This document shows, piece by piece, positions 32,109-39,096 of a stretch of DNA of 44,952 nucleotides; the stretch's first letter is position 1; every line of letters starts with the position of its first letter. A program made the translations under genes and the position numbers. Source of the stretch: Ruminiclostridium sp. (lineage in GTDB: Bacteria > Bacillota > Clostridia > Oscillospirales > Ruminococcaceae); NCBI GenBank assembly GCA_017479645.1, contig JAFVBZ010000124.1, positions 1 through 44,952 on the forward strand, read 5' to 3'. The notes under the pieces were generated by a model. That model was not told where the DNA came from. It worked only from the letters and a program-made list of their open reading frames with translations, and did not search any database.

Positions 32109-33266
32109 ATGACCGCTTTTATAAAGAGTAAAAAGGGCAATTTATATGTTGTACTGCGCTACAATCTTAACGGCGAGTGGAAACAGAAATGGGTCTCGAC
32201 CGGTCTGAAAGACAAAGGGAACAGAAATCAGCTCAAACAGCGCCTTGACGACTATATCAGGGAGTATGCTTACCTGGAATCCGGGGTAGAGCGTGATGAC
32301 GCTTATTTTATCCCGTTCCTGAGAAAGTGGTGTGACAGGCACAAGCCCGAAGTCCAGCCCAATTCCTACGAATCCATGGTAACTAACATCAACGCCCACA
32401 TAGCGCCGTATTTCGAGAAGCGCAACTATCGGCTCGATGATGTGACCCCGCTTATGATCTCGGATTTCTACGGGTATCTTACTACCGAAGGCAACCACAG
32501 GACCGGCGGTGGACTGGGTACGGCTTCCGTCAAGAAGATATCATCCATTCTTAAGCAATGCTTCAACGCCGCACTTGTGCTCGGGATAATCAAATCCAAC
32601 CCCGCCTCGGCGGTAAAAGTCCCTAAGATCAAGAACCCGAAGGCTGTAAAGTATGTTTATATGAACAAAACCGAGGCAAACAAGGTCATCAAGGCCTTTG
32701 AAGGGCATCAGCTCAAGCCCCTTGTATTCATGACATTGTTCTACGGGCTGCGGCGTTCCGAGGTAATAGGGCTGAAGTGGGAAAACGTTGACTTCGAGAA
32801 CAGCACCTTCGAGATAAAAAGCACTATCGTAAGGCATCGGACGCTTATTGAGAAGGATACAACAAAGACCGATGACAGCGCCGCGGTCTATGAGATGCTC
32901 CCGCAGGTGAGTCAGATCCTTCTGAACCTGAAAGCAGAGCAGAACGAAAATCGCGAGCTGTTCGGAAGCGCTTATCAGGAAAACGGATATGTCTTTGTCT
33001 GGGCGGACGGGAAGTTCTTCAAACCCGACTATGTGTCCAACGAGTTCAAAAAGGTGATCACAAACGCGGGATTGCCGCCAATGAGATTTCACGATCTGCG
33101 TCATTCCACAGCTTCAATTTTATTTGATATTGGCTGGGATATTGAAAAGATCAAGTGCTGGTTACGCCATGCCGATATTGACACGACGAGCAACATTTAT
33201 TTGCACATAAGCAAGGAACGCAAGAAGATCATGGCAGAAGAGCTCAAAGATCTGTATGAATTTTAG
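32109..33266 (+). CDS. int: Tyrosine site-specific integrase of the island
   Basis: The protein is 385 residues. The N-terminal AP2-like arm-binding part (residues 1-55: L-Y-V-V-L-R-Y, W-V-S-T-G-L) is followed by a SAM-like core-binding domain (60-170). The catalytic domain has G-L-R-R-S-E near 212, H-D-L-R-H-S near 327, L-R-H-A-D-I-D-T-T and the nucleophile Tyr in N-I-Y-L-H near 362. It resembles Tn916/phage-type integrases of Firmicutes and is complete. AAAGGAG precedes the ATG. It lies 123 bp from the att repeat in tRNA-Leu and most likely integrated this island. Confidence 0.93.
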   Translation: MTAFIKSKKGNLYVVLRYNLNGEWKQKWVSTGLKDKGNRNQLKQRLDDYIREYAYLESGVERDDAYFIPFLRKWCDRHKPEVQPNSYESMVTNINAHIAPYFEKRNYRLDDVTPLMISDFYGYLTTEGNHRTGGGLGTASVKKISSILKQCFNAALVLGIIKSNPASAVKVPKIKNPKAVKYVYMNKTEANKVIKAFEGHQLKPLVFMTLFYGLRRSEVIGLKWENVDFENSTFEIKSTIVRHRTLIEKDTTKTDDSAAVYEMLPQVSQILLNLKAEQNENRELFGSAYQENGYVFVWADGKFFKPDYVSNEFKKVITNAGLPPMRFHDLRHSTASILFDIGWDIEKIKCWLRHADIDTTSNIYLHISKERKKIMAEELKDLYEF

Positions 33267-33293
33267 CCCGCTTTTGAGGAGGCAGAACCCTTC

Positions 33294-33315
33294 TTGGTGG
33301 AACTTTGGTGGAACT
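33294..33315 (+). repeat. Tandem 11-bp candidate integrase arm sites
   Basis: TTGGTGGAACT is repeated without a gap at 33294-33304 and 33305-33315, and recurs at 736-746 at the other end of the island. Confidence 0.45.
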
Positions 33316-33388
33316 CGGACATTTTCCGCTGTCAGACAAAATAACAAAGCCGTCTGTGGTATTGCCCACAAACGGCTCTGTTATCAGT

Positions 33389-33450
33389 TATTCACTGGTG
33401 CGGAGAATGAGACTTGAACTCACACGAGCTAACGCCCACTACCCCCTCAA
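33389..33450. repeat. Right attachment site inside tRNA-Leu
   Basis: Exact 62-bp match to 518-579; covers the 3' half of the tRNA gene and seven bases beyond its CCA end. Confidence 0.88.
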
Positions 33451-33481
33451 AGTAGCGTGTCTGCCATTCCACCACCTCCGC
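33396..33481 (-). tRNA. tRNA-Leu (anticodon GAG)
   Basis: This is 86 nt on the minus strand including an encoded CCA (33396-33398). The acceptor stem GCGGAGG pairs with the 3' strand with one G-U. Anticodon stem CTACT/GGTAG with loop TTGAGGG gives GAG, reading CUC/CUU Leu codons. A long variable arm is present, as required for Leu. A consensus promoter precedes it. Its 3' half is the attachment site of the island. Confidence 0.95.
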
Positions 33482-33509
33482 AGGTGGTCATCTCACTGAT
33501 GACTGTATT

Positions 33510-33538
33510 AGTATAGCACATCTTATTCGATTTGTCAA
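33510..33538 (-). promoter_or_regulatory. Promoter of tRNA-Leu
   Basis: On the minus strand TTGACA (33533-33538) and TATACT (33510-33515) are 17 bp apart, about 30 bp before the tRNA 5' end. Confidence 0.85.
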
Positions 33539-33600
33539 TACTTTTTTCAAAAAAATTTCCCGGCAGGAAAAACGTTTCTGAACGGCTTCAAAAAACCGAC

Positions 33601-33740
33601 AATACTAAATCAGCATCTATCCGTTGACATAACCAAGTAATTTCGTCACGATTCAGATAGGCGCGCAGAGCGCGCTCCATAATTGTGAATTGTGCATTGT
33701 GAATTGTGAATTGTGCATTGTGCATTGTGCATTTTGAATT
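33601..33740 (+). repeat. Dispersed repeat, left copy (inverted relative to 43055-43169)
   Basis: About 90 bp (33601-33690, including GTAATTTCGTCACGAT and the palindrome around GAGCGCGCTC) match the reverse complement of 43080-43169 at about 90% by eye. It continues into a tandem heptamer tail (TTGTGAA/TTGTGCA, about eight units, 33683-33740). A third partial copy starts at 44899. Confidence 0.85.
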
Positions 33741-33814
33741 GGATAGAAATATAGTATAAAATCTCAAAGATGTCATTGTTTGTCACCCAAAAGTGTGATA
33801 TCATCTAAAATGCA

Positions 33815-33846
33815 GAGAGCTGTGAACGGGAATGTTCGCGGCTCTC
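33815..33846 (+). terminator. Terminator-like hairpin before the phage module
   Basis: A 13-bp stem with G-U pairs (33815-33827 with 33834-33846), followed by TTCATTT. It lies just upstream of the scaffold gene and may be the leftover end of a deleted upstream phage gene. Confidence 0.5.
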
Positions 33847-33879
33847 TTCATTTATCACACCTGAGAGGAGGAAACAAAA

Positions 33880-34362
33880 ATGCAGGAAAACGAGATCATA
33901 GGCGAGCAGGAAAACACTGCTCCCGATGAGAACGGCGGGGCAGAGCAGGACGAGAAGCTTTACTCCCAGTCGGAACTCGATCAGCGCGTGAATGCGGAAT
34001 GCGAGCAGCTCCGAAAGAAGCTTGCCGATACGGAAAAGCTTGCCGCTATGTCCGAGAAGGAGCGCGCAGATCACAGGCGCACTGTCCGCGAAAAGGAACT
34101 CGCCGAGAGGGAAGCGGCTGTGGCAAAGCGTGAGCTTATCGCAGACGCTGCCGAGAGACTTGCGGAGGCGGGGCTCCCGAAACAGCTCGCCGCGTGCCTT
34201 AACTACTCCGGCAGGGAGGAGTGCGAACAGAGCCTTGAGGCTGTCGCACAGGCGTTCGAGTCCGCGGTGACAGGTGCCGTCAACAGACGCTTCAAGGGCA
34301 ATGTCCCCAAATTCGCAGGCTCCGGTCCGAAGGACGCATTCCTTGACGGGCTCGGAATGTAA
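33880..34362 (+). CDS. Phage scaffold-like protein (DUF4355 type)
   Basis: The protein is 160 residues, starting after GAGAGGAGGAAAC. An acidic N-terminus, Y-S-Q-S-E-L-D-Q-R-V-N, a long charged coiled coil (residues 38-90) and a C-terminal G-L-P-K-Q-L-A segment ending F-K-G-N-V-P-K give the DUF4355 scaffold pattern. Such proteins guide capsid assembly and always precede the major capsid gene, as here. The terminase and portal genes that should come before it are absent. Confidence 0.8.
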   Translation: MQENEIIGEQENTAPDENGGAEQDEKLYSQSELDQRVNAECEQLRKKLADTEKLAAMSEKERADHRRTVREKELAEREAAVAKRELIADAAERLAEAGLPKQLAACLNYSGREECEQSLEAVAQAFESAVTGAVNRRFKGNVPKFAGSGPKDAFLDGLGM

Positions 34363-34376
34363 ACAAATCGCATCAG

Positions 34377-34407
34377 CGCTTTCCGGCTGTTCCGGAAGGC
34401 GTTTTTT
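34377..34407 (+). terminator. Terminator between scaffold and capsid genes
   Basis: A 10-bp stem (CGCTTTCCGG, 34377-34386, with CCGGAAGGCG, 34392-34401) followed by TTTTTT. It could set the scaffold-to-capsid ratio or imply a separate capsid promoter. Confidence 0.85.
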
Positions 34408-34443
34408 GCACCGGAAAATCATTATTTCAAAGGAGAAATTACT

Positions 34444-35304
34444 ATGGCAGTCAATTTAGCGGAAAAGTATTCGTCTCAGGTAGATGAGGTCATCAGAAGA
34501 GGTCTTCTCTCTACCGCAGGTACAAACAACGATGTTGAGTTCGGCAATGCACAGACCGTAAAGGTCTATTCCCTCGATACAGCGCCCCTCAACGACTACG
34601 ATCCCACAGCAGGCATGAGCAGATACGGCGAGCCTGTTGAGCTTGAAGATACCGTTCAGACTATGCAGATGTCCCAGCAGAAGTCCTTCACCTTCACTAT
34701 CGACAAGACCTACGAGTCCGATTCCCCCGACGGCGTGAGAAATGCAGGAAAGGCTCTCCAGCGCCAGATCGAGCAGGTGATAATCCCCGCGATAGATACC
34801 TACCGCTTCTCCGTTCTTGCGACGAAGGCAGGCACAAAGATCGAGAAGGTTCTTTCTTCCGGGAACGCCTACTCCACTTTCGTTGAGGCAAACACAGCAA
34901 TCACAGATGAGGAATTCCCCGTTGAGGGACGCGTGGCTTTCTGCTCCAACGCCTTTATCGAGCTCCTCAAGCAGGACGGCGCTTTCACAAAGGCTACCGA
35001 GCTTGCGCAGGACAGAGTGATCTACAAGGGCATGGTAGGCGACTGCGACGGCGTGGCGATAATCGCTGTTCCGAAGCGCAGACTTCCCGAAGATACCGCC
35101 TTCATCATCACTCACCCCATGTGCGCTCCCGCCCCCGTAAAGCTCCAGGACTATAAGATCCACAAGGATCCTCCCGGCATCGCAGGTACTCTCGTGGAAG
35201 GTCTGCTGTACCACGATATCTTCGTTTTCGACAAGAAAAAGAAGGCTGTGGCAGTTTGCTTCGACAGAGAACCTACCGAGGACGATACGACCGAAAACAG
35301 CTGA
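34444..35304 (+). CDS. Major capsid protein (HK97 fold)
   Basis: The protein is 286 residues. It starts A-V-N-L-A-E-K-Y-S-S-Q-V-D-E and has E-D-T-V-Q-T-M-Q-M-S-Q-Q-K-S-F-T-F-T-I-D-K as the E-loop/P-domain strand region, a long spine helix with R-Q-I-E-Q-V-I-I-P-A-I-D-T-Y, then the A-domain V-A-F-C-S-N-A-F-I-E-L-L and H-D-I-F-V-F-D-K-K-K-K-A-V-A near the end. This is the short HK97-fold capsid type of Siphoviridae-like Clostridial phages, with no N-terminal delta domain. It looks intact. GGAGAAATTACT precedes the start. Confidence 0.85.
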   Translation: MAVNLAEKYSSQVDEVIRRGLLSTAGTNNDVEFGNAQTVKVYSLDTAPLNDYDPTAGMSRYGEPVELEDTVQTMQMSQQKSFTFTIDKTYESDSPDGVRNAGKALQRQIEQVIIPAIDTYRFSVLATKAGTKIEKVLSSGNAYSTFVEANTAITDEEFPVEGRVAFCSNAFIELLKQDGAFTKATELAQDRVIYKGMVGDCDGVAIIAVPKRRLPEDTAFIITHPMCAPAPVKLQDYKIHKDPPGIAGTLVEGLLYHDIFVFDKKKKAVAVCFDREPTEDDTTENS

Positions 35305-35327
35305 GTAAATGACGGAGGCAGAGCTAT

Positions 35328-35639
35328 ATGAAAAGAATAGATTCGCTGCGTGTTCTGCTCCCGCCCGACGATAAAAGCTCGGACATAAAGCTCGGAATGC
35401 TGCTGGACAACGCGGAGAACATGCTTCTCGACTATATCGGCAGGGATTCCCTCCCGGAACGCCTTGCGGATATGCAGATACACCTCGCTCTTGAGATGTA
35501 CAACAGGCTCGGGAATGAGGGAGAGACAAAACGCACGGAGAATGATATCTCCGTGTCGTTTTCCGATCTCATCACCGACGATATGAAGCTCCGGCTCAGA
35601 AACTATCCGAGAAAGGTGGGTGCCGTTAAATGCAGCTGA
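35328..35639 (+). CDS. Head-tail connector (gp6-like adaptor)
   Basis: The protein is 103 residues, all helical: L-G-M-L-L-D-N-A-E-N-M-L-L-D-Y-I-G-R, M-Q-I-H-L-A-L-E-M-Y-N-R-L-G-N-E-G, then F-S-D-L-I-T-D-D and R-N-Y-P-R-K-V-G. This matches the gp6/DUF-type adaptor that plugs the capsid vertex below a portal. Its end overlaps the next gene by 10 nt. It normally requires a portal protein, which is not encoded here. Confidence 0.75.
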   Translation: MKRIDSLRVLLPPDDKSSDIKLGMLLDNAENMLLDYIGRDSLPERLADMQIHLALEMYNRLGNEGETKRTENDISVSFSDLITDDMKLRLRNYPRKVGAVKCS

Positions 35640-35944
35640 CACAGAACAGACTGAAGCGCGTCAACATCTTCTCCGATGCTGTCACCGACAGCGGTTACGT
35701 CGGAAAGAAGCGCGCTCCGGCACTTCTCGGGTTCGTTTACGCAGAAGTCTTTCCCTCCGCGGAGAAGCTTTCCGACGAGCGCAGAGGCACAAAGGTCTCC
35801 TCCGGCGCTACGCTGATACTGCGCAGGGAAGCAGGCGTGAAATGCGGCGATCTCGCGGGCATTTACGGCGAATCGCCGGACAGCAGGATAACGCAGGTGG
35901 AGATATACCCCGGACATCTCACAGCAAGGACGGAATGCCTATGA
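35630..35944 (+). CDS. Head closure (stopper) protein
   Basis: The protein is 104 residues. Position directly after the adaptor, beta-rich sequence (V-Y-A-E-V-F-P-S, G-A-T-L-I-L-R-R) and length fit the head-closure protein of HK97-like siphophages. It overlaps both neighbours, with ATGA at its 3' end. No signature motif, so the call leans on gene order. Confidence 0.6.
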   Translation: MQLTQNRLKRVNIFSDAVTDSGYVGKKRAPALLGFVYAEVFPSAEKLSDERRGTKVSSGATLILRREAGVKCGDLAGIYGESPDSRITQVEIYPGHLTARTECL

Positions 35945-36243
35945 AGGACTTTACAGCAGAAATAAACACGGCTGTGCTCACCCTCGGAAATCTCGCTTTT
36001 GACCACGCAAAAGAGCACTGCCCGGTACGCACCGGCAGGCTGAAGCGGAGCATTGCGATACGCACCGAACACAACCGCGCGAAAAATGAGGATACCGTCG
36101 TTATCGGAACTTTCGTGCCTTATGCGCCCTGCGTCGAGTTCGGCGGCATCGGAAGAAGACCGAACCCGTTCCTCGGGAATGCCGCGGAATACGCGAAAAG
36201 CTGTGTGCAGACGGTATTTGAGCTTGCATTCGGAGGTGTGTGA
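35941..36243 (+). CDS. HK97 gp10-like neck/tail protein
   Basis: The protein is 100 residues. A-F-D-H-A-K-E-H-C-P-V-R-T-G-R-L-K-R-S-I is the gp10-family hallmark (C-P-V-D/R-T-G-x-L), followed by Y-A-P-C-V-E-F-G and R-P-N-P-F-L. The ATG overlaps the previous stop by 4 nt. It belongs to the minor tail/neck proteins placed between closure protein and tail terminator. Confidence 0.82.
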   Translation: MKDFTAEINTAVLTLGNLAFDHAKEHCPVRTGRLKRSIAIRTEHNRAKNEDTVVIGTFVPYAPCVEFGGIGRRPNPFLGNAAEYAKSCVQTVFELAFGGV

Positions 36244-36599
36244 TGAAAGACTATTTACCTGATGTCGCCGGGCTTCTCGGAGATATCGCAGATGTGGAGC
36301 TTTCTTTTGCTGACCATGCTGTCCCGCTGCCGTGCATCGTCCTCTCGGAGCTCGGCAACAGCTCCGCCGTTGTTCTCGGCGGGAAAGACAGATACAGCAT
36401 AGTTTCAGTGCAGGCAGATGTCTATGCGGAAAGCGCAGAGGAAGTGCGTTCCCTTGCATTGCAGGTGAACAGCGTCCTCACGGACAAGGGCATTAAGCGC
36501 AGCTCTTCGCAGTTCCTTACAGATGAGGATAAGCCGAGAATGTGTATGCGTTACCGCTTCGGCATTGACGAGGTCACGGGAAGGACAGTGTCGCTGTAG
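36243..36599 (+). CDS. Tail terminator/completion protein
   Basis: The protein is 118 residues after GGAGGTGTGTG; a GTG one codon earlier is possible. The alpha/beta pattern (V-E-L-S-F-A-D, C-I-V-L-S-E-L-G-N, S-V-Q-A-D-V-Y-A-E-S-A-E-E-V-R-S-L-A-L-Q-V) and the gene order between gp10 and the tail tube match tail-terminator proteins. The start overlaps the gp10-like stop. Confidence 0.65.
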   Translation: MKDYLPDVAGLLGDIADVELSFADHAVPLPCIVLSELGNSSAVVLGGKDRYSIVSVQADVYAESAEEVRSLALQVNSVLTDKGIKRSSSQFLTDEDKPRMCMRYRFGIDEVTGRTVSL

Positions 36600-37020
36600 T
36601 GCAGCGGCGCCTTCGCGCTTTTGTCTTTCTGTGGTCACTTTTTATGCGCACATCGTGTGCGCTTTTGGTGACCACTGCCAATGCATCCTGCATTGTGCGG
36701 ACGGCACCGGCTTACGCAGCCGGCTCGCGCAAGGGCAGAGCCCTTGACCCTAATGCCGTAACACGGAGATCTGCAAGACTGCGAAAAGAGCCACAATAGC
36801 ATTAATAAACGATTTGGGTGCAGCGTCACGCTGCCGCGGTCCAGCCTCAATGCAGGAGGCATTGACTTCGGCACCCAAAGCACGCACGATGCGTGCATAA
36901 CAGTGCCGAAAAGCGCAGGCTGGCGCTGTCCGCGCAGGACAAAGCGCGTCAGCGCAGTATCGCAGAACTGCCGCGCGTCAGCGCTGCTGCACCTGTCTTT
37001 TCGCTTGAAGGAGGCGGAAA
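36600..37020. other. 420-bp non-coding stretch packed with GC-rich palindromes
   Basis: No supported gene. It holds nested hairpins GTGGTCAC/GTGACCAC (36631-36638, 36668-36675) with GCGCAC/GTGCGC inside, and TTTGGGTGC/GCACCCAAA (36813-36821, 36871-36879) enclosing two smaller hairpins, plus GCACGC/GCGTGC (about 36880-36896). This splits the head genes from the tail tube gene in what is normally a gap-free operon, suggesting an inserted palindromic element or a structured RNA. Confidence 0.55.
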
Positions 37021-37455
37021 ATGGAAATTCTTTCTTCGGGTACTGCCTACTACCTCAACGGGCAGAACCTTTACGGACTAAAGTCCACGCCCGAACTTGG
37101 CGGCACGCGCGAAAAACGTGAGGTCACGAACCTCCTCGATACCGCGCACCGCTATATCGCGGGTCTTTACAAGTACGACGATCTTACCTTCGACTTCTAC
37201 TACAACAGCGCAGAGGAAAACCCCAACGTCACTCCCGCACAGACAGCTGCGGCATTCGCCGCGGCAAGAGCCGTGGAGCTTTCCGGGGCTTCCGTCACGC
37301 AGAAAGTGCAGTTCCCCGACGGAACGTACTTCACATGGTCGGGTCAGGTCGCAACCAAGATCAAGCGTATGGAGGCGGACGGGGTAATGGAATTCAGCAT
37401 TATCTCCATTCCCAACACCGCCCTCGTTTACAGCTCGGACACCAGTTCGTCATAA
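37021..37455 (+). CDS. Major tail tube protein
   Basis: The protein is 144 residues after GAAGGAGGCGG. It contains F-D-F-Y-Y-N-S-A-E-E-N-P-N, V-T-Q-K-V-Q-F-P-D-G-T-Y-F-T-W-S-G-Q-V and E-F-S-I-I-S-I-P-N-T, which fits the beta-sandwich tail tube proteins of Clostridial siphophages. Located after the tail terminator and before the frameshifted chaperones, as expected. A strong terminator follows. Confidence 0.75.
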   Translation: MEILSSGTAYYLNGQNLYGLKSTPELGGTREKREVTNLLDTAHRYIAGLYKYDDLTFDFYYNSAEENPNVTPAQTAAAFAAARAVELSGASVTQKVQFPDGTYFTWSGQVATKIKRMEADGVMEFSIISIPNTALVYSSDTSSS

Positions 37456-37466
37456 ACAGCTATTTC

Positions 37467-37500
37467 CCGCCTTTCGTATCCACGGAAGGCGGGTTTTTTC
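37467..37500 (+). terminator. Terminator after the tail tube gene
   Basis: A 12-bp stem (CCCGCCTTTCGT with ACGGAAGGCGGG) followed by TTTTTT; it would reduce transcription into the tail chaperone and later genes, matching the high need for tube protein. Confidence 0.85.
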
Positions 37501-37519
37501 AGAAAAAGGGGATTTTACT

Positions 37520-37861
37520 ATGAATGAGAACAAAGCCGCACTGCCTTATACGGAGCTTTCCGCGGGAGACAGGACTTACCTGCTCCGCCTTACCGCGCTT
37601 TCCGCCGCAAGGCTCGAAGAACGTCTCGGTATGTCCGTTTACAAGGCGGCGGAGCGCATGGACGAGGTGACGGTCATCGCCGAGTTCGTCTATGCCCTTA
37701 TCGAGGGACTCAAGCCAGAATTCAGCCGCCAGGACGCATACGCCGTCATCGACGACTTCATCAGCGCGGGAGGTACGCTTGCCGGACTGAACAAACACAT
37801 CGCGGAGGCGCTGAAGATCTCCGGTTTTTTCGGGCAGGCTTCGGGAGCGCAGGAGAGCTGA
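37520..37861 (+). CDS. Tail assembly chaperone (gpG-like)
   Basis: The protein is 113 residues, mostly helical (A-A-R-L-E-E-R-L-G, V-T-V-I-A-E-F-V-Y-A-L-I-E-G-L, Y-A-V-I-D-D-F-I-S-A-G-G), the usual first chaperone between tail tube and tape measure. Near its end the mRNA carries T-TTT-TTC in frame (37825-37831), a canonical -1 slippery heptamer. A -1 slip there enters the open frame that continues to 38199, giving the longer GT-type product. Confidence 0.8.
   Translation: MNENKAALPYTELSAGDRTYLLRLTALSAARLEERLGMSVYKAAERMDEVTVIAEFVYALIEGLKPEFSRQDAYAVIDDFISAGGTLAGLNKHIAEALKISGFFGQASGAQES
37825..37831 (+). promoter_or_regulatory. -1 ribosomal frameshift site (TTTTTTC)
   Basis: The heptamer is phased GG-T TTT TTC G in the chaperone frame, as X-XXY-YYZ requires. 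The -1 frame is open from here to 38199. Confidence 0.75.
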
Positions 37862-38199
37862 TAAAGGCGCTGAGGCGGGAAGCGCTCGTTTACTCGCGGG
37901 ATATATCCGGAATGTGGCAGCTCACCGCAGCCGAACTCGATGAGATCATCGAAGCCGGAAGAACCACAAAAGCCGGTGAGATACGGGAAAACGAACTGCT
38001 CGCATTCAATATCGGCGCACTGGTGCTTGCCGCTTTCAACGCTCCCCGGCGCTTCCCGGAAACACCCGATGCCGCATTCGGAAGAAAGGCTCCTATGCCC
38101 CCGGACGGCGGCAAGGAAGATTTCATGAAGATCGCCGTTCAGCTGAACAAACGGCTTTCGGAAAGATCAGGAGAAACTTATGACAGTAGAGGAACTTAA
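37831..38199 (+). CDS. Frameshift extension of the tail chaperone (gpGT-like T domain)
   Basis: The frame lacks its own start with a ribosome site; the first ATG is at 37912, within M-W-Q-L-T-A-A-E-L. Upstream it is open back through the slippery site and reads R-A-G-F-G-S-A-G-E-L-I-K-A-L-R-R. It should therefore be made only as a fusion of about 225 residues with the first chaperone. The T domain binds the tape measure during tail assembly. The end overlaps the tape-measure start by 20 nt. Confidence 0.7.
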   Translation, partial: RAGFGSAGELIKALRREALVYSRDISGMWQLTAAELDEIIEAGRTTKAGEIRENELLAFNIGALVLAAFNAPRRFPETPDAAFGRKAPMPPDGGKEDFMKIAVQLNKRLSERSGETYDSRGT

Positions 38200-38704
38200 T
38201 ATCAAAATTTCCGCAGATGCCGAAAATTTCCGGCGCGGTCTCGCAGATGCACAGACCGCGGTCACGGAATTCAGGAATAATGCGGTACAGGCTGCCGGGG
38301 AAGTGACCAGAGCTTTCGACGGGCTGATAAATGTCGGAGTTGCGTCCGACTTCTCCGGAGATAAGCAGGAAACTGCGGCTGTGCAGACCGCCGCCGCAGA
38401 AACAGCAGCGGCTCCGTCTTTTTCCATGCCGTTCTCGGACTGGAGAAGCGGCGGTACTGCGGGCTTCACAAACGGCGGTATTTCCATAAGCCCGCTTATT
38501 TCCGGCATTTCGAGCCGTACCGCAAATGTGCTCCGGCTCGAAAACAGCGAGACTGTGATCGGCGCAGTCGGTCAGCAGGACAGCGATGACGGCAGACCCG
38601 TCAATATCACCACAACCGTCGAACTTGACGGCGACAAGGTGGGCGAGTCGGTAAACCGCTTCAATCTGCGCCGGAACAAGATCACAAACGGCATTTACGG
38701 ATAA
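38180..38704 (+). CDS. Miniature tape-measure protein
   Basis: The protein is 174 residues. The first 40 (L-N-I-K-I-S-A-D-A-E-N-F-R-R-G-L-A-D-A-Q) are the standard tape-measure N-terminus, and the last 40 (V-N-I-T-T-T-V-E-L-D-G-D-K-V-G-E-S-V) are the standard tape-measure C-terminus. The middle, normally 600-1500 residues of helix and a membrane stretch, is reduced to about 90 residues of Ala/Gly/Ser-rich linker. Tail length scales with this protein, so any tail would be extremely short. The frame is open and the position is right, so it looks like an in-frame deletion rather than random decay. Confidence 0.7.
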   Translation: MTVEELNIKISADAENFRRGLADAQTAVTEFRNNAVQAAGEVTRAFDGLINVGVASDFSGDKQETAAVQTAAAETAAAPSFSMPFSDWRSGGTAGFTNGGISISPLISGISSRTANVLRLENSETVIGAVGQQDSDDGRPVNITTTVELDGDKVGESVNRFNLRRNKITNGIYG

Positions 38705-38718
38705 AGGAGAGAATTACA

Positions 38719-39084
38719 ATGTACTTTATAAAGATAAACGATGCTGTACTTCCCACTCCTTACTATTACTCGGTCACTTCGCGCGACATCGAAAGCTCCG
38801 ACAGCGGAAGATACGACGAGACCGGCGTTGTCCACAGAAACAGGGTGCGTCACAGCGTAAAGACCTGCGATGTGAAGTGGAGACTTCCCGGAAACTCGCT
38901 CAGCCCGCTAAATGCGGCGCTCGGAGATACGCTCCTGGAAGTGAATATGCTCGATCCCGCGACAGGAAGCTATATCGACTGCGAGATGTACGCCGAGAGC
39001 ATAAGATCGGACTTCTACCAGCATCAGAACAGAAGCGAGCCGTCAAGCTGGTGGGAGATAAGCTGCCGGCTCGTGGAGTATTAA
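38719..39084 (+). CDS. Distal tail-like protein of the phage module
   Basis: The protein is 121 residues after AAAGGAGAG. It is beta-rich (Y-Y-Y-S-V-T-S-R-D-I-E, R-H-S-V-K-T-C-D-V-K-W-R, S-W-W-E-I-S-C-R-L-V-E-Y) and lies between tape measure and tail-tip adhesin, where the distal tail protein belongs. I recall similar small proteins annotated as DUF6711. It is about half the size of a typical Dit protein, so the functional name is tentative. Confidence 0.5.
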   Translation: MYFIKINDAVLPTPYYYSVTSRDIESSDSGRYDETGVVHRNRVRHSVKTCDVKWRLPGNSLSPLNAALGDTLLEVNMLDPATGSYIDCEMYAESIRSDFYQHQNRSEPSSWWEISCRLVEY

Positions 39085-39096
39085 GGAGAGTGGGAT

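Larger units (their letters stand above)
580..33450. mobile_element. Genomic island integrated in tRNA-Leu, carrying several defence loci
   Basis: The segment lies between the exact 62-bp repeats at 518-579 and 33389-33450. An excisionase-like gene and a tyrosine integrase sit at the right end, 123 bp from the repeat. The cargo is a chain of anti-phage-type genes, a toxin-antitoxin pair, regulators and decayed recombination or partition genes. No conjugation, replication or virion genes are visible inside it, so it is either a mobilisable island without its own transfer functions or a composite built by successive insertions. Much of the defence cargo looks more AT-rich than the 3.8-9.5 kb part, which fits a composite origin. 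Confidence 0.8.

Noticed and set aside
33683-33740. CRISPR-like or coding meaning for the heptamer repeats
   Set aside because: Simple tandem TTGTGAA/TTGTGCA units attached to a dispersed intergenic repeat.
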